Part shown: piece after piece, positions 1 to 9,633 of the stretch
How the letters are laid out: each line of letters begins with the position of its first letter
How positions within the stretch are numbered: the stretch's first letter is position 1
Source of the DNA: Oceanospirillaceae bacterium
GTDB taxonomy: Bacteria > Pseudomonadota > Gammaproteobacteria > Pseudomonadales > Balneatricaceae
NCBI GenBank assembly: GCA_029938085.1
Contig: JAPYOS010000005.1
Location: forward strand, 1 to 64,000
Reading direction: 5' to 3'
DNA: 64,000 nt
The notes under the pieces: model-generated
The model's database searches: none
What the model was told of the DNA's origin: nothing
What the model saw: the letters and a program-made list of their open reading frames with translations, nothing else
Position numbers and translations under genes: made by a program

Positions 1-114
1 CTCTCTGGGACGCCACGAATTCTATGTTTTGCCCACTTTCCGTGGGGCACAAACACACATAACACTATGTTTGTTATGCAATAATTACAAGCGCTGTTTC
101 ACTTTACGTATCTC

Positions 115-447
115 ATGTTGCCGCTGCTTAAGACAGGTGTAAGCCAAAATGTGTTACATTGGCGCCGAATATCTCCTTCAAAGAAATGGCATTTTTTACT
201 ACAACAGACGAATCCCAACGATGTTTTAGCGCAGTATGCCAGCACTCGCGTTGTATTCAGCCTAAAAACCCAATCACGTGTAGCAGCGCTGAAATCTGCA
301 GCTTCGGTAACTGGCCAGCTTGAGAAGCAATGGCTGCACTTCAAATCTGAACAGTGGCCAATACCTGTTCTCTCACACCTAGCCAAACCTAATATTGAAA
401 CCTGCACGCTGGAGCTACAGGGAGTTTCCAATATAGGGCAAGATTAG
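115..447 (+). CDS. hypothetical protein (uncertain)
   Basis: 110-aa ORF with plausible composition; an equally long antisense ORF exists and no family was recognised. Confidence 0.25.
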   Translation: MLPLLKTGVSQNVLHWRRISPSKKWHFLLQQTNPNDVLAQYASTRVVFSLKTQSRVAALKSAASVTGQLEKQWLHFKSEQWPIPVLSHLAKPNIETCTLELQGVSNIGQD

Positions 448-615
448 TTTATCAGCTGTAAAGGGCGTATTGTTTTTATTCAAGCCTAAGGAGCATAACG
501 AATTAAATCTTCGGCTAACGCCATTATATCAGGTCACACTAGCAGGATCTTATTTATCACCAACAGACTGTACGTTGGCCCGTAACGGGCATAGATTCTC
601 AATGTTGGCTGATGA

Positions 616-1335
616 TTAAACCAAACAATGCTTAGGATATGTAATGTGCGCCAGATGGTGGCACCAAACTTGTGACAACGAACCATCCGCAACTAGGCTG
701 CTCAAAGCGCCATCAATAGACGATTTTAATTCAACTTGGTGTTTCTGCATTGCCGCACCCCACAAATTAGCACTACTAACCGTGAACGCAAGCCTAAAGC
801 GAGCGTCTGCCAGAAGCGCTCCAAATGCTGGCTCGTCATCCACTACTGCATCAACTTCGCCCTGCTCTAAAGCATCAATCATATCGGCAAAAACATCATC
901 TGACTGGCCCGTAAATGCAATTGGCCGACACCCCGACCATGTTTTAGCTAATGCCATATTAGTACTATCCTCGATGGCCGCCACTTTTAAGCCTAACAGG
1001 TCTAACGGGCTGGAGATGTTTGAGTCGCCACCTACTAATACGGACTCGTCAAAAGCTGCGTAGGGTCTGGAAAAGAGTAACCTTTCTTCCCTAGCAGTAG
1101 TGACGGCGCAACCGCACCATATCGCATCTGCTCGATTAGCCAACAATGCCGGCTCAAATTCAGACCAACGCTCAAATAGCCAATTCAGCTCCAATCCCAA
1201 CTGCTGGGCTAGCATTTTGGCCACCTCGGGTTCATATCCGAAGCGATGGCCCTGAGCATCAGTACTAAACAGAGGCATGGCATCTAGAGTTGCGCAAATC
1301 AGTGTTAAGCAGCCATCTTTGACGGTTTTCATCAC
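616..1335 (-). CDS. SBP_bac_3-type solute-binding-like protein without an obvious signal peptide
   Basis: FGYEPEVAKMLAQQLGLELNW...ADAIWCGCAVTTAREERLLFSRPY... typical of amino-acid SBP family 3; start overlaps the stop of the upstream PhyH gene. Confidence 0.75.
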   Translation of the reverse strand: MMKTVKDGCLTLICATLDAMPLFSTDAQGHRFGYEPEVAKMLAQQLGLELNWLFERWSEFEPALLANRADAIWCGCAVTTAREERLLFSRPYAAFDESVLVGGDSNISSPLDLLGLKVAAIEDSTNMALAKTWSGCRPIAFTGQSDDVFADMIDALEQGEVDAVVDDEPAFGALLADARFRLAFTVSSANLWGAAMQKHQVELKSSIDGALSSLVADGSLSQVWCHHLAHITYPKHCLV

Positions 1336-2204
1336 ACTGCCTCCAAAGGTTTTAAGTAGTCATCTAGGGCGCTGGTTCTGCTGCCATCCTCGTGCCACAG
1401 AATCGGAAAATAATTCTCATCTAACTGATTATCGGCCAAGTGCTTATAACGGCTGTAGGTAGGACCTATGCCCTGCTCAAACTTTGCGGGGTTATATTCT
1501 GCATCATGGCGCATCAAGTGGAGAACCAAAGCTCGCCGTGGTGAAGCAGAGTGGTTAGCTCCAGAACCATGCCAGGTCCAACCATGATGTACAGAACCTC
1601 CACCTGCTTTAACTTCTACGTACTCAACTTGAGGTTCAACACCTTGTTTTAGCGCAGCTTTCTGCATTGGCTGGCGGTAGTTATCTGGCCCATGAAACTC
1701 ACCCTCAGGTGACCCTTGTGTCCACTCGTGCGAACGGGTCACAAACTCCAATGTGCCTCCAGCTTCAGACGTCTCGTCAAGGGCAATCCAACAGGATATC
1801 AGGTCACTCGGGCTAAACCATGACAAATAGGCGCTATCTTGATGATATCCAAGGGACCGCGCGCCGGGTGGCTTCCAAAGCATGTTGTCGATCATAATTC
1901 GGATGCCTGGCCAACCGGCCAACTGTGCCACATTACGACCCAAGGACTCACTTAACACAACCTGCGCAATGCGCCTATTTGCCTTCCATCCATTACACAC
2001 TTGACGCGTCAGGCTTGGGTCTCCAGTGCCCTGCTGCCAGTTTACTTCGTCAGGCGTAACACCCGTTTCAAAGGTACCGGTAAATACCTCATCAAATGCT
2101 TGATGCAATTGGGTTAGTTGCGTAAGAGGCAGTATTTCATCGATTATAAGGTAACCTTGTTGCCGATATTTTAACTTATCACGATCCGTCGGATTGAATA
2201 ACAT
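1332..2204 (-). CDS. phytanoyl-CoA dioxygenase (PhyH) family protein
   Basis: GYHQDSAYLSWFSPSDLISCWIALDETSEAGGTLEFVTRSHEW...HHGWTWHGSGANHSASPRRALVLHLM pattern of PhyH Fe/2OG enzymes. Confidence 0.85.
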   Translation of the reverse strand: MLFNPTDRDKLKYRQQGYLIIDEILPLTQLTQLHQAFDEVFTGTFETGVTPDEVNWQQGTGDPSLTRQVCNGWKANRRIAQVVLSESLGRNVAQLAGWPGIRIMIDNMLWKPPGARSLGYHQDSAYLSWFSPSDLISCWIALDETSEAGGTLEFVTRSHEWTQGSPEGEFHGPDNYRQPMQKAALKQGVEPQVEYVEVKAGGGSVHHGWTWHGSGANHSASPRRALVLHLMRHDAEYNPAKFEQGIGPTYSRYKHLADNQLDENYFPILWHEDGSRTSALDDYLKPLEAV

Positions 2205-2249
2205 AACGATTTAAATTCCGCTTTTAATTATTTAATCAGTATATATAAT

Positions 2250-2759
2250 ATGATTATCACGATTCAAACGAATTATTATTGGAATGTAATGAAAAAATAT
2301 GAATTTGACCGAATAGATTTCAAGTTGTTGGATCTGCTACAGAAGGATGCTCGATTGTCCAACAAACAACTTGCGTCAGCCGTCAATTTGGCCCAATCAA
2401 GTTGCCACGAACGACTAAAGCGACTGTGGACAAGCGGCGTCATTAAGACCGCTAAAGCCCACCTAGACAGTGAAAAAATTGGCTTTACGATCAGCGCTTT
2501 TTTTATGATTGGTATCTCCAAGCACGAGCAGCAAACCATTGATCTATTGCTGGATGAGATGCACATGATTCCCGAAGTGCAAGCGTCCTTTTTAATCACT
2601 GGGCGATACGATCTAATGGTGCAGGTCATCGCTCTAGATATGACACATTTGCGAGACTTAGCCTACCAACACTTCACCCACCGAGCGGTGATTACACGTT
2701 TTGAAACGTCCATCATCTATCAAGGTCGAGAAAACTTTAGTGTGCCTTTAGACACCTAA
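2250..2759 (+). CDS. Lrp/AsnC family transcriptional regulator (intact copy)
   Basis: N-terminal HTH (DFKLLDLLQKDARLSNKQLASAVNLAQSSCHERLKRL) plus RAM domain. Confidence 0.9.
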   Translation: MIITIQTNYYWNVMKKYEFDRIDFKLLDLLQKDARLSNKQLASAVNLAQSSCHERLKRLWTSGVIKTAKAHLDSEKIGFTISAFFMIGISKHEQQTIDLLLDEMHMIPEVQASFLITGRYDLMVQVIALDMTHLRDLAYQHFTHRAVITRFETSIIYQGRENFSVPLDT

Positions 2760-2929
2760 ATAAGGCCATTGGCAGTACCTTATGCGAAGCTCAATCCAAC
2801 AATTGGCGAAGGCTTGTTATTAGCCCGCTAGAGGCGTTACTTTCTAGCTTATGACAACACACACGTGGCTGTCGGAACCTATACCTAAACGGCCTCCTTG
2901 AGCCACTAAGTCGGTGATAGGGAAAATGC
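2502..2929. repeat. direct repeat copy A: lrp 3' end plus hutF 3' fragment, with a 319-bp internal deletion relative to copy B
   Basis: 2502-2858 matches 11533-11889 with no difference seen (offset 9031); 2856-2929 matches 12206-12279 (offset 9350) with one mismatch seen at 2910. Confidence 0.93.
2760..2929 (-). pseudogene. hutF 3' fragment (C-terminal codons plus an internal piece, deletion-fused)
   Basis: Same nucleotide sequence as parts of hutF at 11822-12279. Confidence 0.9.
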
Positions 2930-3157
2930 GGCATTGTCTCAGGAGACGTAGAGCACCGTGGTTTTTGTTTTGTCGAACAAACAGCGTCAAACGCAAATGA
3001 TTATGTGCCAATCGAGAGCAGTAAAAGCTGATGGAGTATTGGTAATAGACCTGTAATTGTGCAGATAAATTTTGAGCCTTAAGTGGATAGAGGTCTTCAC
3101 TTATACCCCTTGTATGATAGACTTTAAAACAATATTGCTATTTAAAGGGTTAGTTTT

Positions 3158-3970
3158 ATGGCTCGTCACGACTTACGCTGGTTATCCAGAGCTACGGCAA
3201 TGTTAATGACGGCTACCCCTAGCTCAAAATTTCCTCGCTTGTTACGCCTTTTATTACGCTCTCAATTACCTTTTAGCAATATGATTTTGGTGACTTATCC
3301 ACCGCACAGTAAACCTATAAGTCTCTATAGTTGGTTACCCAATACACGGCTAAACAGCCATTATGAGGAACATTACCTCACCCACACCTACCAGCTAGAC
3401 CCCTTTTACCAAATATCCTCTGCCCCATATCGGCCAGGCAGCTACCAGTTGCGAGACCTTGCCCCAGACCGTTTTTTCCACAGTGAATACTACCAAAAGT
3501 ACTACCGCGGAAGTTCTATGGTGGATGAAATAGGGCTCGTCACCCAACTCGACACTGGCGACCACATACACTTGTCCATAGGCCGCAACCAAAGTCTGGG
3601 CCGATTTAGCCGTGTGGAAGTTAATTTCCTTAAGGACATTGAACTTGTGTTGTGTAGCTTAATTAAAGGCTACGGTGAAACACAGGTTAAAAACAGACCT
3701 AAAATCAAGCCCGAAAAGCATCAGCCACTTGAGGACCGACTACAAAAGCATATAGAAGACATGCCTAACGTTTGCGCTCTCACTAGACGCGAGTCTGAAG
3801 TGGCTGCACTGGTACTAAAGGGGCATTCCAGTTTGTCTGCAGGCTTAGTGTTAAATATCGCCTTAGACACGGTAAAAGTTCACCGTAAACATTTGTACCG
3901 TAAACTACAGGTAGGCAGCCAAGCCGAGCTATTCGCCCGGCTTTCACACCTATTGGTGCGATTGCCTTAA
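3158..3970 (+). CDS. LuxR-family transcriptional regulator
   Basis: C-terminal GerE-type HTH: LTRRESEVAALVLKGHSSLSAGLVLNIALDTVKVHRKHLYRKLQVGSQAELFARL. Confidence 0.88.
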   Translation: MARHDLRWLSRATAMLMTATPSSKFPRLLRLLLRSQLPFSNMILVTYPPHSKPISLYSWLPNTRLNSHYEEHYLTHTYQLDPFYQISSAPYRPGSYQLRDLAPDRFFHSEYYQKYYRGSSMVDEIGLVTQLDTGDHIHLSIGRNQSLGRFSRVEVNFLKDIELVLCSLIKGYGETQVKNRPKIKPEKHQPLEDRLQKHIEDMPNVCALTRRESEVAALVLKGHSSLSAGLVLNIALDTVKVHRKHLYRKLQVGSQAELFARLSHLLVRLP

Positions 3971-3979
3971 CTCAGTAGC

Positions 3980-5371
3980 CTAAAGGTAACCGTCAGCACG
4001 CAAATCAGCGGTGGTAGCTTCAATGCTTTGGCGTAAGGTTTGCACTAGAAAATCAACATTTTCACGGGTCAAGGTCAAAGGTGGAGATAACACATTCATG
4101 TGTGCCAAAGGCCGCACAATCAAACCTCGGGCTTGGCAATGATCAGCGATGCGATTGCCCACACTGGCGTCTGCATTAATCAACTCTTTAGTCTTCTTGT
4201 CTGCCACGTTTTCGATACACATCATGAATTTGCGCCCACGTACATTACCGACAATTTCCAGGTCACCTAAGCCCCTTACTTGTGCTTCAAAGTAGGCTCC
4301 TACATCCATCACCTGATCACAAAGGTTTTCACGCTCCATTATCTCAATGTTTTTCAGACCTGCCGCACAGCACACTGGGTGTCCGGAATAGGTGAATCCG
4401 TGAGTGAACAGGGCACCGTCAGACTGAGGCACACTAATCACCTCGTAGATATCATCGGATAAAACTGTAGCACCTAATGGCAGGTACCCAGAAGTAAGAC
4501 CCTTAGCGCAAGTAATGATGTCTGGCACTATGCCAAATTCAGCTTCCGATGCGAACATGTGTCCCAATCGGCCAAAGGCAGTCACTACCTCATCAGATAC
4601 GTACAAGAGTCCATACTTATGGCAAACGTCTAAAGTGCGCTTATGATAGCCTTCGGGTGGCACAATAACGCCACCAGCGCCCATAATGGGTTCCGCAAAA
4701 AAGGCGGCCACATTGTCGGGGCCTAGTTCTAAAATTTTGTCTTCAAGCTCTTGCACTTTAGCGTCACAGAAGTCTTCCACACTCATGCCCTCTGGGCGAC
4801 GATATGGGTTAGGGCAAGCAATGTGATGTACCATTTCGCGGTCAATATCAAAGCCGTCATGGTCAAAAGCCACCCCGGTGAGAGACATCGCCATGTAAGT
4901 GCTACCGTGGTAACCATCCACTCGGGAAATGAGTTTTTTCTTATTGGGTTTTCCTAACTGATTGAAGTAGAAGTGAATAATTCTCACCGCTGTATCATTC
5001 GCTACGGAGCCACCACAACCAAAAAAAACATGATTAAGATTGCCTGGCGCTAACTCGGCAATTTTAGCCGCCAAAGCTGCTGCAGGCTCTGTAGTATGAT
5101 GGCCAAAACTAGAAAAATAGGGGATTTTAGTAATTTGATCGGCGATAGCCTGAGCCATTTCTTCCCGAGCATAACCAATGTTCACGCACCATAAGCCGGC
5201 GATACCATCCAAAAAGGTGTTGCCTTCACTGTCAGACACACTCACGTTATCACTGTCCGACAAAATCATAGAGCCCGACTCTTTAAAGGTAGAGAAGTCT
5301 GTCCAGGGGTGAATATTGTGATCTTTATCTTGTTGCCAAATTTTCTGCGTATGACGTGATAGGTCAGACAT
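3980..5371 (-). CDS. spuC: class III aminotransferase, putrescine/omega-amino acid:pyruvate type (SpuC-like)
   Basis: GLWCVNIGYAREEMAQAI...FFAEPIMGAGGVIVPPEGYHK...VSDEVVTAFGRLGHMF...DIITCAKGLTSGYLPLGATV. Confidence 0.85.
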   Translation of the reverse strand: MSDLSRHTQKIWQQDKDHNIHPWTDFSTFKESGSMILSDSDNVSVSDSEGNTFLDGIAGLWCVNIGYAREEMAQAIADQITKIPYFSSFGHHTTEPAAALAAKIAELAPGNLNHVFFGCGGSVANDTAVRIIHFYFNQLGKPNKKKLISRVDGYHGSTYMAMSLTGVAFDHDGFDIDREMVHHIACPNPYRRPEGMSVEDFCDAKVQELEDKILELGPDNVAAFFAEPIMGAGGVIVPPEGYHKRTLDVCHKYGLLYVSDEVVTAFGRLGHMFASEAEFGIVPDIITCAKGLTSGYLPLGATVLSDDIYEVISVPQSDGALFTHGFTYSGHPVCCAAGLKNIEIMERENLCDQVMDVGAYFEAQVRGLGDLEIVGNVRGRKFMMCIENVADKKTKELINADASVGNRIADHCQARGLIVRPLAHMNVLSPPLTLTRENVDFLVQTLRQSIEATTADLRADGYL

Positions 5372-5492
5372 AGTTAACGCTCCTCGTTATAGCCGCTATA
5401 TGCTGCGTGTTAATTAACAAATTGATGTTGCGCTTTTGCGCGGTTCGACTTGACCCTGATGTAATATGGTACCTAGTAGAACATTAATGCCC

Positions 5493-5531
5493 GCAGAGAG
5501 CCGATGGCAGGCGTTGCCATCGGCTCTCTGC
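5493..5531. terminator. perfect 17-bp-stem hairpin between the potF-like and spuC-like genes
   Basis: GCAGAGAGCCGATGGCA-GGCGT-TGCCATCGGCTCTCTGC; no strong U-tract, so it may be an mRNA-stabilising or processing hairpin. Confidence 0.7.
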
Positions 5532-5601
5532 GTTTATACACAAAGGGCTGGAGGGTCCATATACAAACAGCACCATTAATGCCCCTCCGTTTATTACCCT
5601 G

Positions 5602-6636
5602 TTATTTTCTTAAGTTAGTCCAAATTTGGTCATAAACAGATTGAGTTGCTTGGTCACACACTTGAACAAACTCAGCCTTTATACCTGCGCGAGGATTAGA
5701 CTCGGGAGAGGTACGCAACGCTTCATCTAACAAAGGTGTAACACCGTCGACACCAGCAGAATATTGGGCATAGTTAGTAACTAGAGCAATGTTCTCAGGC
5801 ACTAACAAGAAGTCCATAAACTTAAGTGCGTTTGCACGGTTAGGCGCATCTTTTAACAACACCACATTATCCATCCATACTAAGTAGCCTTGGTCTGGGT
5901 AGGCGTATTCAATATTTGCACCTTCCGAACGGGCTTTAGCGCTGTAGCCATTCCAAATCATACTGACTGCGGCATCGCCTGATACTAATAAGTCTTTGGT
6001 GGTATCCGAGTTGAAGGAAGCCCAGTGTTGCTTAGCATCTAACAGCATGGCGTTAAGTGCCTTGAGCTGGTCGCGGTCAGTGCTACACTGAGGAATATCC
6101 ATGTGTAGGGCTGCTAAAGCCATCACCTCTCCTTGGGAATCAAGCATATTGATTTTGCCCGAAAGCGATGCTGGTGGATTAAATATCAAGTTGGTGTTGT
6201 GCACGTTACCTGGGTGCACGTCTTTGTTTACAGAGAAGGAGGTAGAACCCCACTGGTAAGGAATAGAGTAGGTGCGTCCTTGGTCAAACGGCACATCCAT
6301 CCACATGTCTTGAATGTTACCCTTATTGGCCAATTCACCCTCTGCAATGGAGCCTACCATGCCTGAGCCAGCCATAATTTCCACCATATAGTCGCCAGGT
6401 ACTGCAACGTCATAAGTGCCCATGGCACCGGCTTTCAAGTTTGCCAACATAGATTCGTTAGAGTCATAGGTGTCCATTACGACGGCGATACCGGTTTCTT
6501 CAGTAAACTTATCGATCACCGACTGCGGTAGGTATTCAAACCAGTGGTAAACCACCACTTCTTCTTGAGCTAATGCGGTTTGTGCTGTTAATGATAGAAC
6601 AGCAGCGGCAGATAGGGTTTTCAGAAATTTTCTCAT
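5602..6636 (-). CDS. potF: polyamine ABC transporter substrate-binding protein (PotF/SpuD-like)
   Basis: Signal peptide MRKFLKTLSAAAVLSLTAQTALAQ; VVVYHWFEYLPQSVIDKFTEETGIAVVMDTYDSNE typical of PotD/PotF. Confidence 0.88.
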   Translation of the reverse strand: MRKFLKTLSAAAVLSLTAQTALAQEEVVVYHWFEYLPQSVIDKFTEETGIAVVMDTYDSNESMLANLKAGAMGTYDVAVPGDYMVEIMAGSGMVGSIAEGELANKGNIQDMWMDVPFDQGRTYSIPYQWGSTSFSVNKDVHPGNVHNTNLIFNPPASLSGKINMLDSQGEVMALAALHMDIPQCSTDRDQLKALNAMLLDAKQHWASFNSDTTKDLLVSGDAAVSMIWNGYSAKARSEGANIEYAYPDQGYLVWMDNVVLLKDAPNRANALKFMDFLLVPENIALVTNYAQYSAGVDGVTPLLDEALRTSPESNPRAGIKAEFVQVCDQATQSVYDQIWTNLRK

Positions 6637-6656
6637 TATATACTCCAGGTTTTTAG

Positions 6657-7412
6657 TTATTTATTTTTATTATCAGCTTTAGCTACAAAATAGCTGATGG
6701 TTACGAACACCACAGACACGAGAAGTAGCGCAGTGGAAATGGCCATGATATTGGGTTTAATACCCATTTTTACAGCGCCAAAAATAGCCGTGGGTAGGGT
6801 TTCTACCCCCGCACCTTTGACAAAGTTGGTAATGATGAAGTCATCCAGCGAAACAATAAACGCCAGTAGATATCCGGAGATAATACCGGGCATCATCAGA
6901 GGTAGCAGGATACGCGTGAAGGTTTGCCGCTTAGTGGCATACAAATCCATTGCCGCTTGTTCATAGGTGTCTTCAATACCCTGCATTCGGGCCGCAATAG
7001 GCAGGTAAGCAAAGGGGATACAAAACACAATGTGGGCCAATATAATAGTTGTCAAACCACGACTAAAACCAATCGTATTGAAGAAAATCAAAGTGGCTAC
7101 GGCGGTAACAATTTCCGGCACCATCAAAGGCAAACTAAGCAAACCTAAAGACGCGGTGCGATACCTAGCCGCACCACCCCGCACAATAGCTGTCGCCGCA
7201 AGGGTAGCGATAGTTGTGGCCACAGTGGCCGACACTATGGCAATTATGAAGGAGTTCGAAGCCGCGACTTTAAATTTGGCAGACTCCGGCCCGGTAAACA
7301 TATCGAAGTACCAACGCAGTGAAAAACCTTGCCAAGTAATGATAGATTTTGAGTCGTTAAAGCTATAAATAGTAACGATGACCAAGGGCGCGTACAGAAT
7401 CACCAAGCACAA
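6657..7412 (-). CDS. potI: polyamine ABC transporter permease (PotI-like); true start may lie slightly upstream
   Basis: Membrane protein; [25 protein letters not shown] and [27 protein letters not shown] (EAA loop). Confidence 0.87.
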   Translation of the reverse strand: MCLVILYAPLVIVTIYSFNDSKSIITWQGFSLRWYFDMFTGPESAKFKVAASNSFIIAIVSATVATTIATLAATAIVRGGAARYRTASLGLLSLPLMVPEIVTAVATLIFFNTIGFSRGLTTIILAHIVFCIPFAYLPIAARMQGIEDTYEQAAMDLYATKRQTFTRILLPLMMPGIISGYLLAFIVSLDDFIITNFVKGAGVETLPTAIFGAVKMGIKPNIMAISTALLLVSVVFVTISYFVAKADNKNK

Positions 7413-7467
7413 CAGGGTGATGACACGAAAACCACGGTAGGTACGGATATCAGTTGAAGTATTAATA

Positions 7468-8397
7468 CTATTGTCCCCCCTGTGGTTGCGCTTTTTTCTG
7501 CTGCCGCGAGAACACCATGAGTAATATCAACACCATGCTTAGCAAGATCATTGATGCCGCGGCACCAAATGGCCAGTTGCCGGCACTACCTTTGAATTGC
7601 TCTTCGATCAAGGAACCAATCATAAAGTTCTTTGCACCACCCAATAGATCGGGTGCCAAAAATGCACCCAAAGAAGGTACAAATACCAATATACAACCGG
7701 CGATAACTCCCGGCTTGATGCTCGGTAATATAACCCGAGTTAGGGTGGCGAATTTAGTGGCGTACAGGTCAGAAGCGGCTTCACTGAGGGTAAAATTATA
7801 ACGTTCTATGGAGGCATAAATGGGCAATACCATAAACGGCAAATAGCTATAAAACAGACCTAACTGAACCGCCAGGGCCGTGTTGATCAAGCGCAAAGGT
7901 TCATCGATCACTTCTATCATTAACAAAAAATCATTTAATGGACCGTTTTCGCGCAACAGAAACTTCATCGACACCGTGCGAATAAGCAGGTTAACCCAGT
8001 AAGGAATAGTAATGAGGAATACCCATACCGCTCGGCTGTTCTGAGGTCTAGTTGCGATGTAGTAAGCCGTGGGAAAGCCTAACAACAAGCTCAACACGGT
8101 AGCCAGGCCCGCTTGCCAAATGGAGCGCCAGTAGATACTAATGTAGGTCCACTCAATTTTGACAGGCTCATCCCCAAACAACCCACGATCGAAGAAAAAT
8201 TGATCGTAAGCTGCAAAAGTAAACTCCCATATAACACCACCACGAAACTCTTTAGTTAAAAAAGAGTAAACCAGCATGATGAGTACAGGGATAACCACTA
8301 AGATACTCAGCATCAACCAAGTTGGCATCAGTAACCATACCCGCTCTTTAGCGTAGGTATCAGTAACGGCTCCGGCCGCGCCTTTACTATGTTCCAT
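7468..8397 (-). CDS. potH: polyamine ABC transporter permease (PotH-like)
   Basis: Membrane protein with EAA loop [31 protein letters not shown]. Confidence 0.88.
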   Translation of the reverse strand: MEHSKGAAGAVTDTYAKERVWLLMPTWLMLSILVVIPVLIMLVYSFLTKEFRGGVIWEFTFAAYDQFFFDRGLFGDEPVKIEWTYISIYWRSIWQAGLATVLSLLLGFPTAYYIATRPQNSRAVWVFLITIPYWVNLLIRTVSMKFLLRENGPLNDFLLMIEVIDEPLRLINTALAVQLGLFYSYLPFMVLPIYASIERYNFTLSEAASDLYATKFATLTRVILPSIKPGVIAGCILVFVPSLGAFLAPDLLGGAKNFMIGSLIEEQFKGSAGNWPFGAAASMILLSMVLILLMVFSRQQKKAQPQGGQ

Positions 8398-9506
8398 TAA
8401 TCTTGCAACAGGCGTGCCGCACCTGTCTCCATGGTCACATAAGTTTGTGTACCTAAGGCAAAAATGGCCTGCTTTCCCAATGCTGAATTTTGGGTCCTAA
8501 TGGTTAATAAAGGGCCTTCATTGAGCTGCACATAGGACTGCACATCGGAGCCCACGTAAACGGTCTCTACCACCGTACCAGGCAAGCTTTGCTGGTCACT
8601 CGGCTGTGCCGACATACGCAAGCGTTCAGGGCGCACAGAAATATGTACGTCATTGCCTACAGCCACGCCTTCTACTGCGCTGCAGATGACCTTATGGCCG
8701 CCGCCCAAGTGACAATGTGCATGGCCATTAGTAATCTCATCCACACTTACTGGTAAAAGGTTTGTCTCACCAATAAAACCCGCTACAAAAACATTGTCAG
8801 GGTGTTCGTATATATCTTTAGGCGAGCCTAATTGCTGTATTTCACCCGCCGACATTACTGCAATGCGGTCGGACATAGTAAGCGCTTCTTCCTGATCGTG
8901 GGTAACAAAAATGAAGGTGATTCCAGTTTCACGCTGCAAGGCTTTGAGTTCCAGTTGCATAGCCTTTCGTAGCTTCAAGTCCAAGGCCGACAAAGGTTCG
9001 TCCAACAAAAGCACCTTTGGTTTAGGTGCTAAAGCACGAGCCAAGGCCACCCGCTGCGCTTGACCACCCGATAATTGAGCGGGTTTGCGGTGTGCAAACT
9101 CACCTAGCCGCACAAGTTCCAGCATCTCATGAGCAAGGGGGCGTGCTTCAGCCTTGGAGCTACCCAGCATTTCCAAACCAAACATGACGTTCTCTAAAAC
9201 ACTCATATGGGGGAACAAAGCATAGTTTTGGAACACCGTATTAACCGGTCGCTGGTTAGCTGGAAGGCCCGCTATAGAATCGCCAAAGAGTAAAATCTCA
9301 CCCTCATCCTGATGTTCAAATCCAGCAATAGTCCTTAACAAGGTGGTTTTTCCACACCCAGAAGGGCCCAGCAAGGTAAAAAACTCATTGTCTTTTATGG
9401 CTAGAGACACATTCCTTAAAGCGGTGAAATCACCAAACTGTTTGACAAGGTCACGTACGTTAACAGCAACTTGATTCTGAACAGGTAACATCAGACTCCC
9501 ATACAA
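8397..9506 (-). CDS. potG: polyamine ABC transporter ATP-binding protein (PotG/PotA-like)
   Basis: Walker A GPSGCGKTT, signature LSGGQAQRVALARAL, Walker B LLLDEPLSALD, C-terminal TOBE-like region. Confidence 0.9.
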   Translation of the reverse strand: MYGSLMLPVQNQVAVNVRDLVKQFGDFTALRNVSLAIKDNEFFTLLGPSGCGKTTLLRTIAGFEHQDEGEILLFGDSIAGLPANQRPVNTVFQNYALFPHMSVLENVMFGLEMLGSSKAEARPLAHEMLELVRLGEFAHRKPAQLSGGQAQRVALARALAPKPKVLLLDEPLSALDLKLRKAMQLELKALQRETGITFIFVTHDQEEALTMSDRIAVMSAGEIQQLGSPKDIYEHPDNVFVAGFIGETNLLPVSVDEITNGHAHCHLGGGHKVICSAVEGVAVGNDVHISVRPERLRMSAQPSDQQSLPGTVVETVYVGSDVQSYVQLNEGPLLTIRTQNSALGKQAIFALGTQTYVTMETGAARLLQD

Positions 9507-9633
9507 TTATTATTATTTTAACTAGGTGTAATACACCGCTTCATTGTGTCAACGGAACAGCAGGTCTTATAATGCAACAGACTAGCTAACAACCCTATAA
9601 CCCTAGGGGGTTAGCTGCCCTGTTGATCTAAGC

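Noticed and set aside
99-431. Antisense ORF of 110 aa
   Set aside because: Overlaps an equally long plus-strand ORF; no recognisable family or ribosome-binding evidence
2276-2629. Antisense ORF within lrp
   Set aside because: Shadow ORF opposite a well-supported Lrp/AsnC gene
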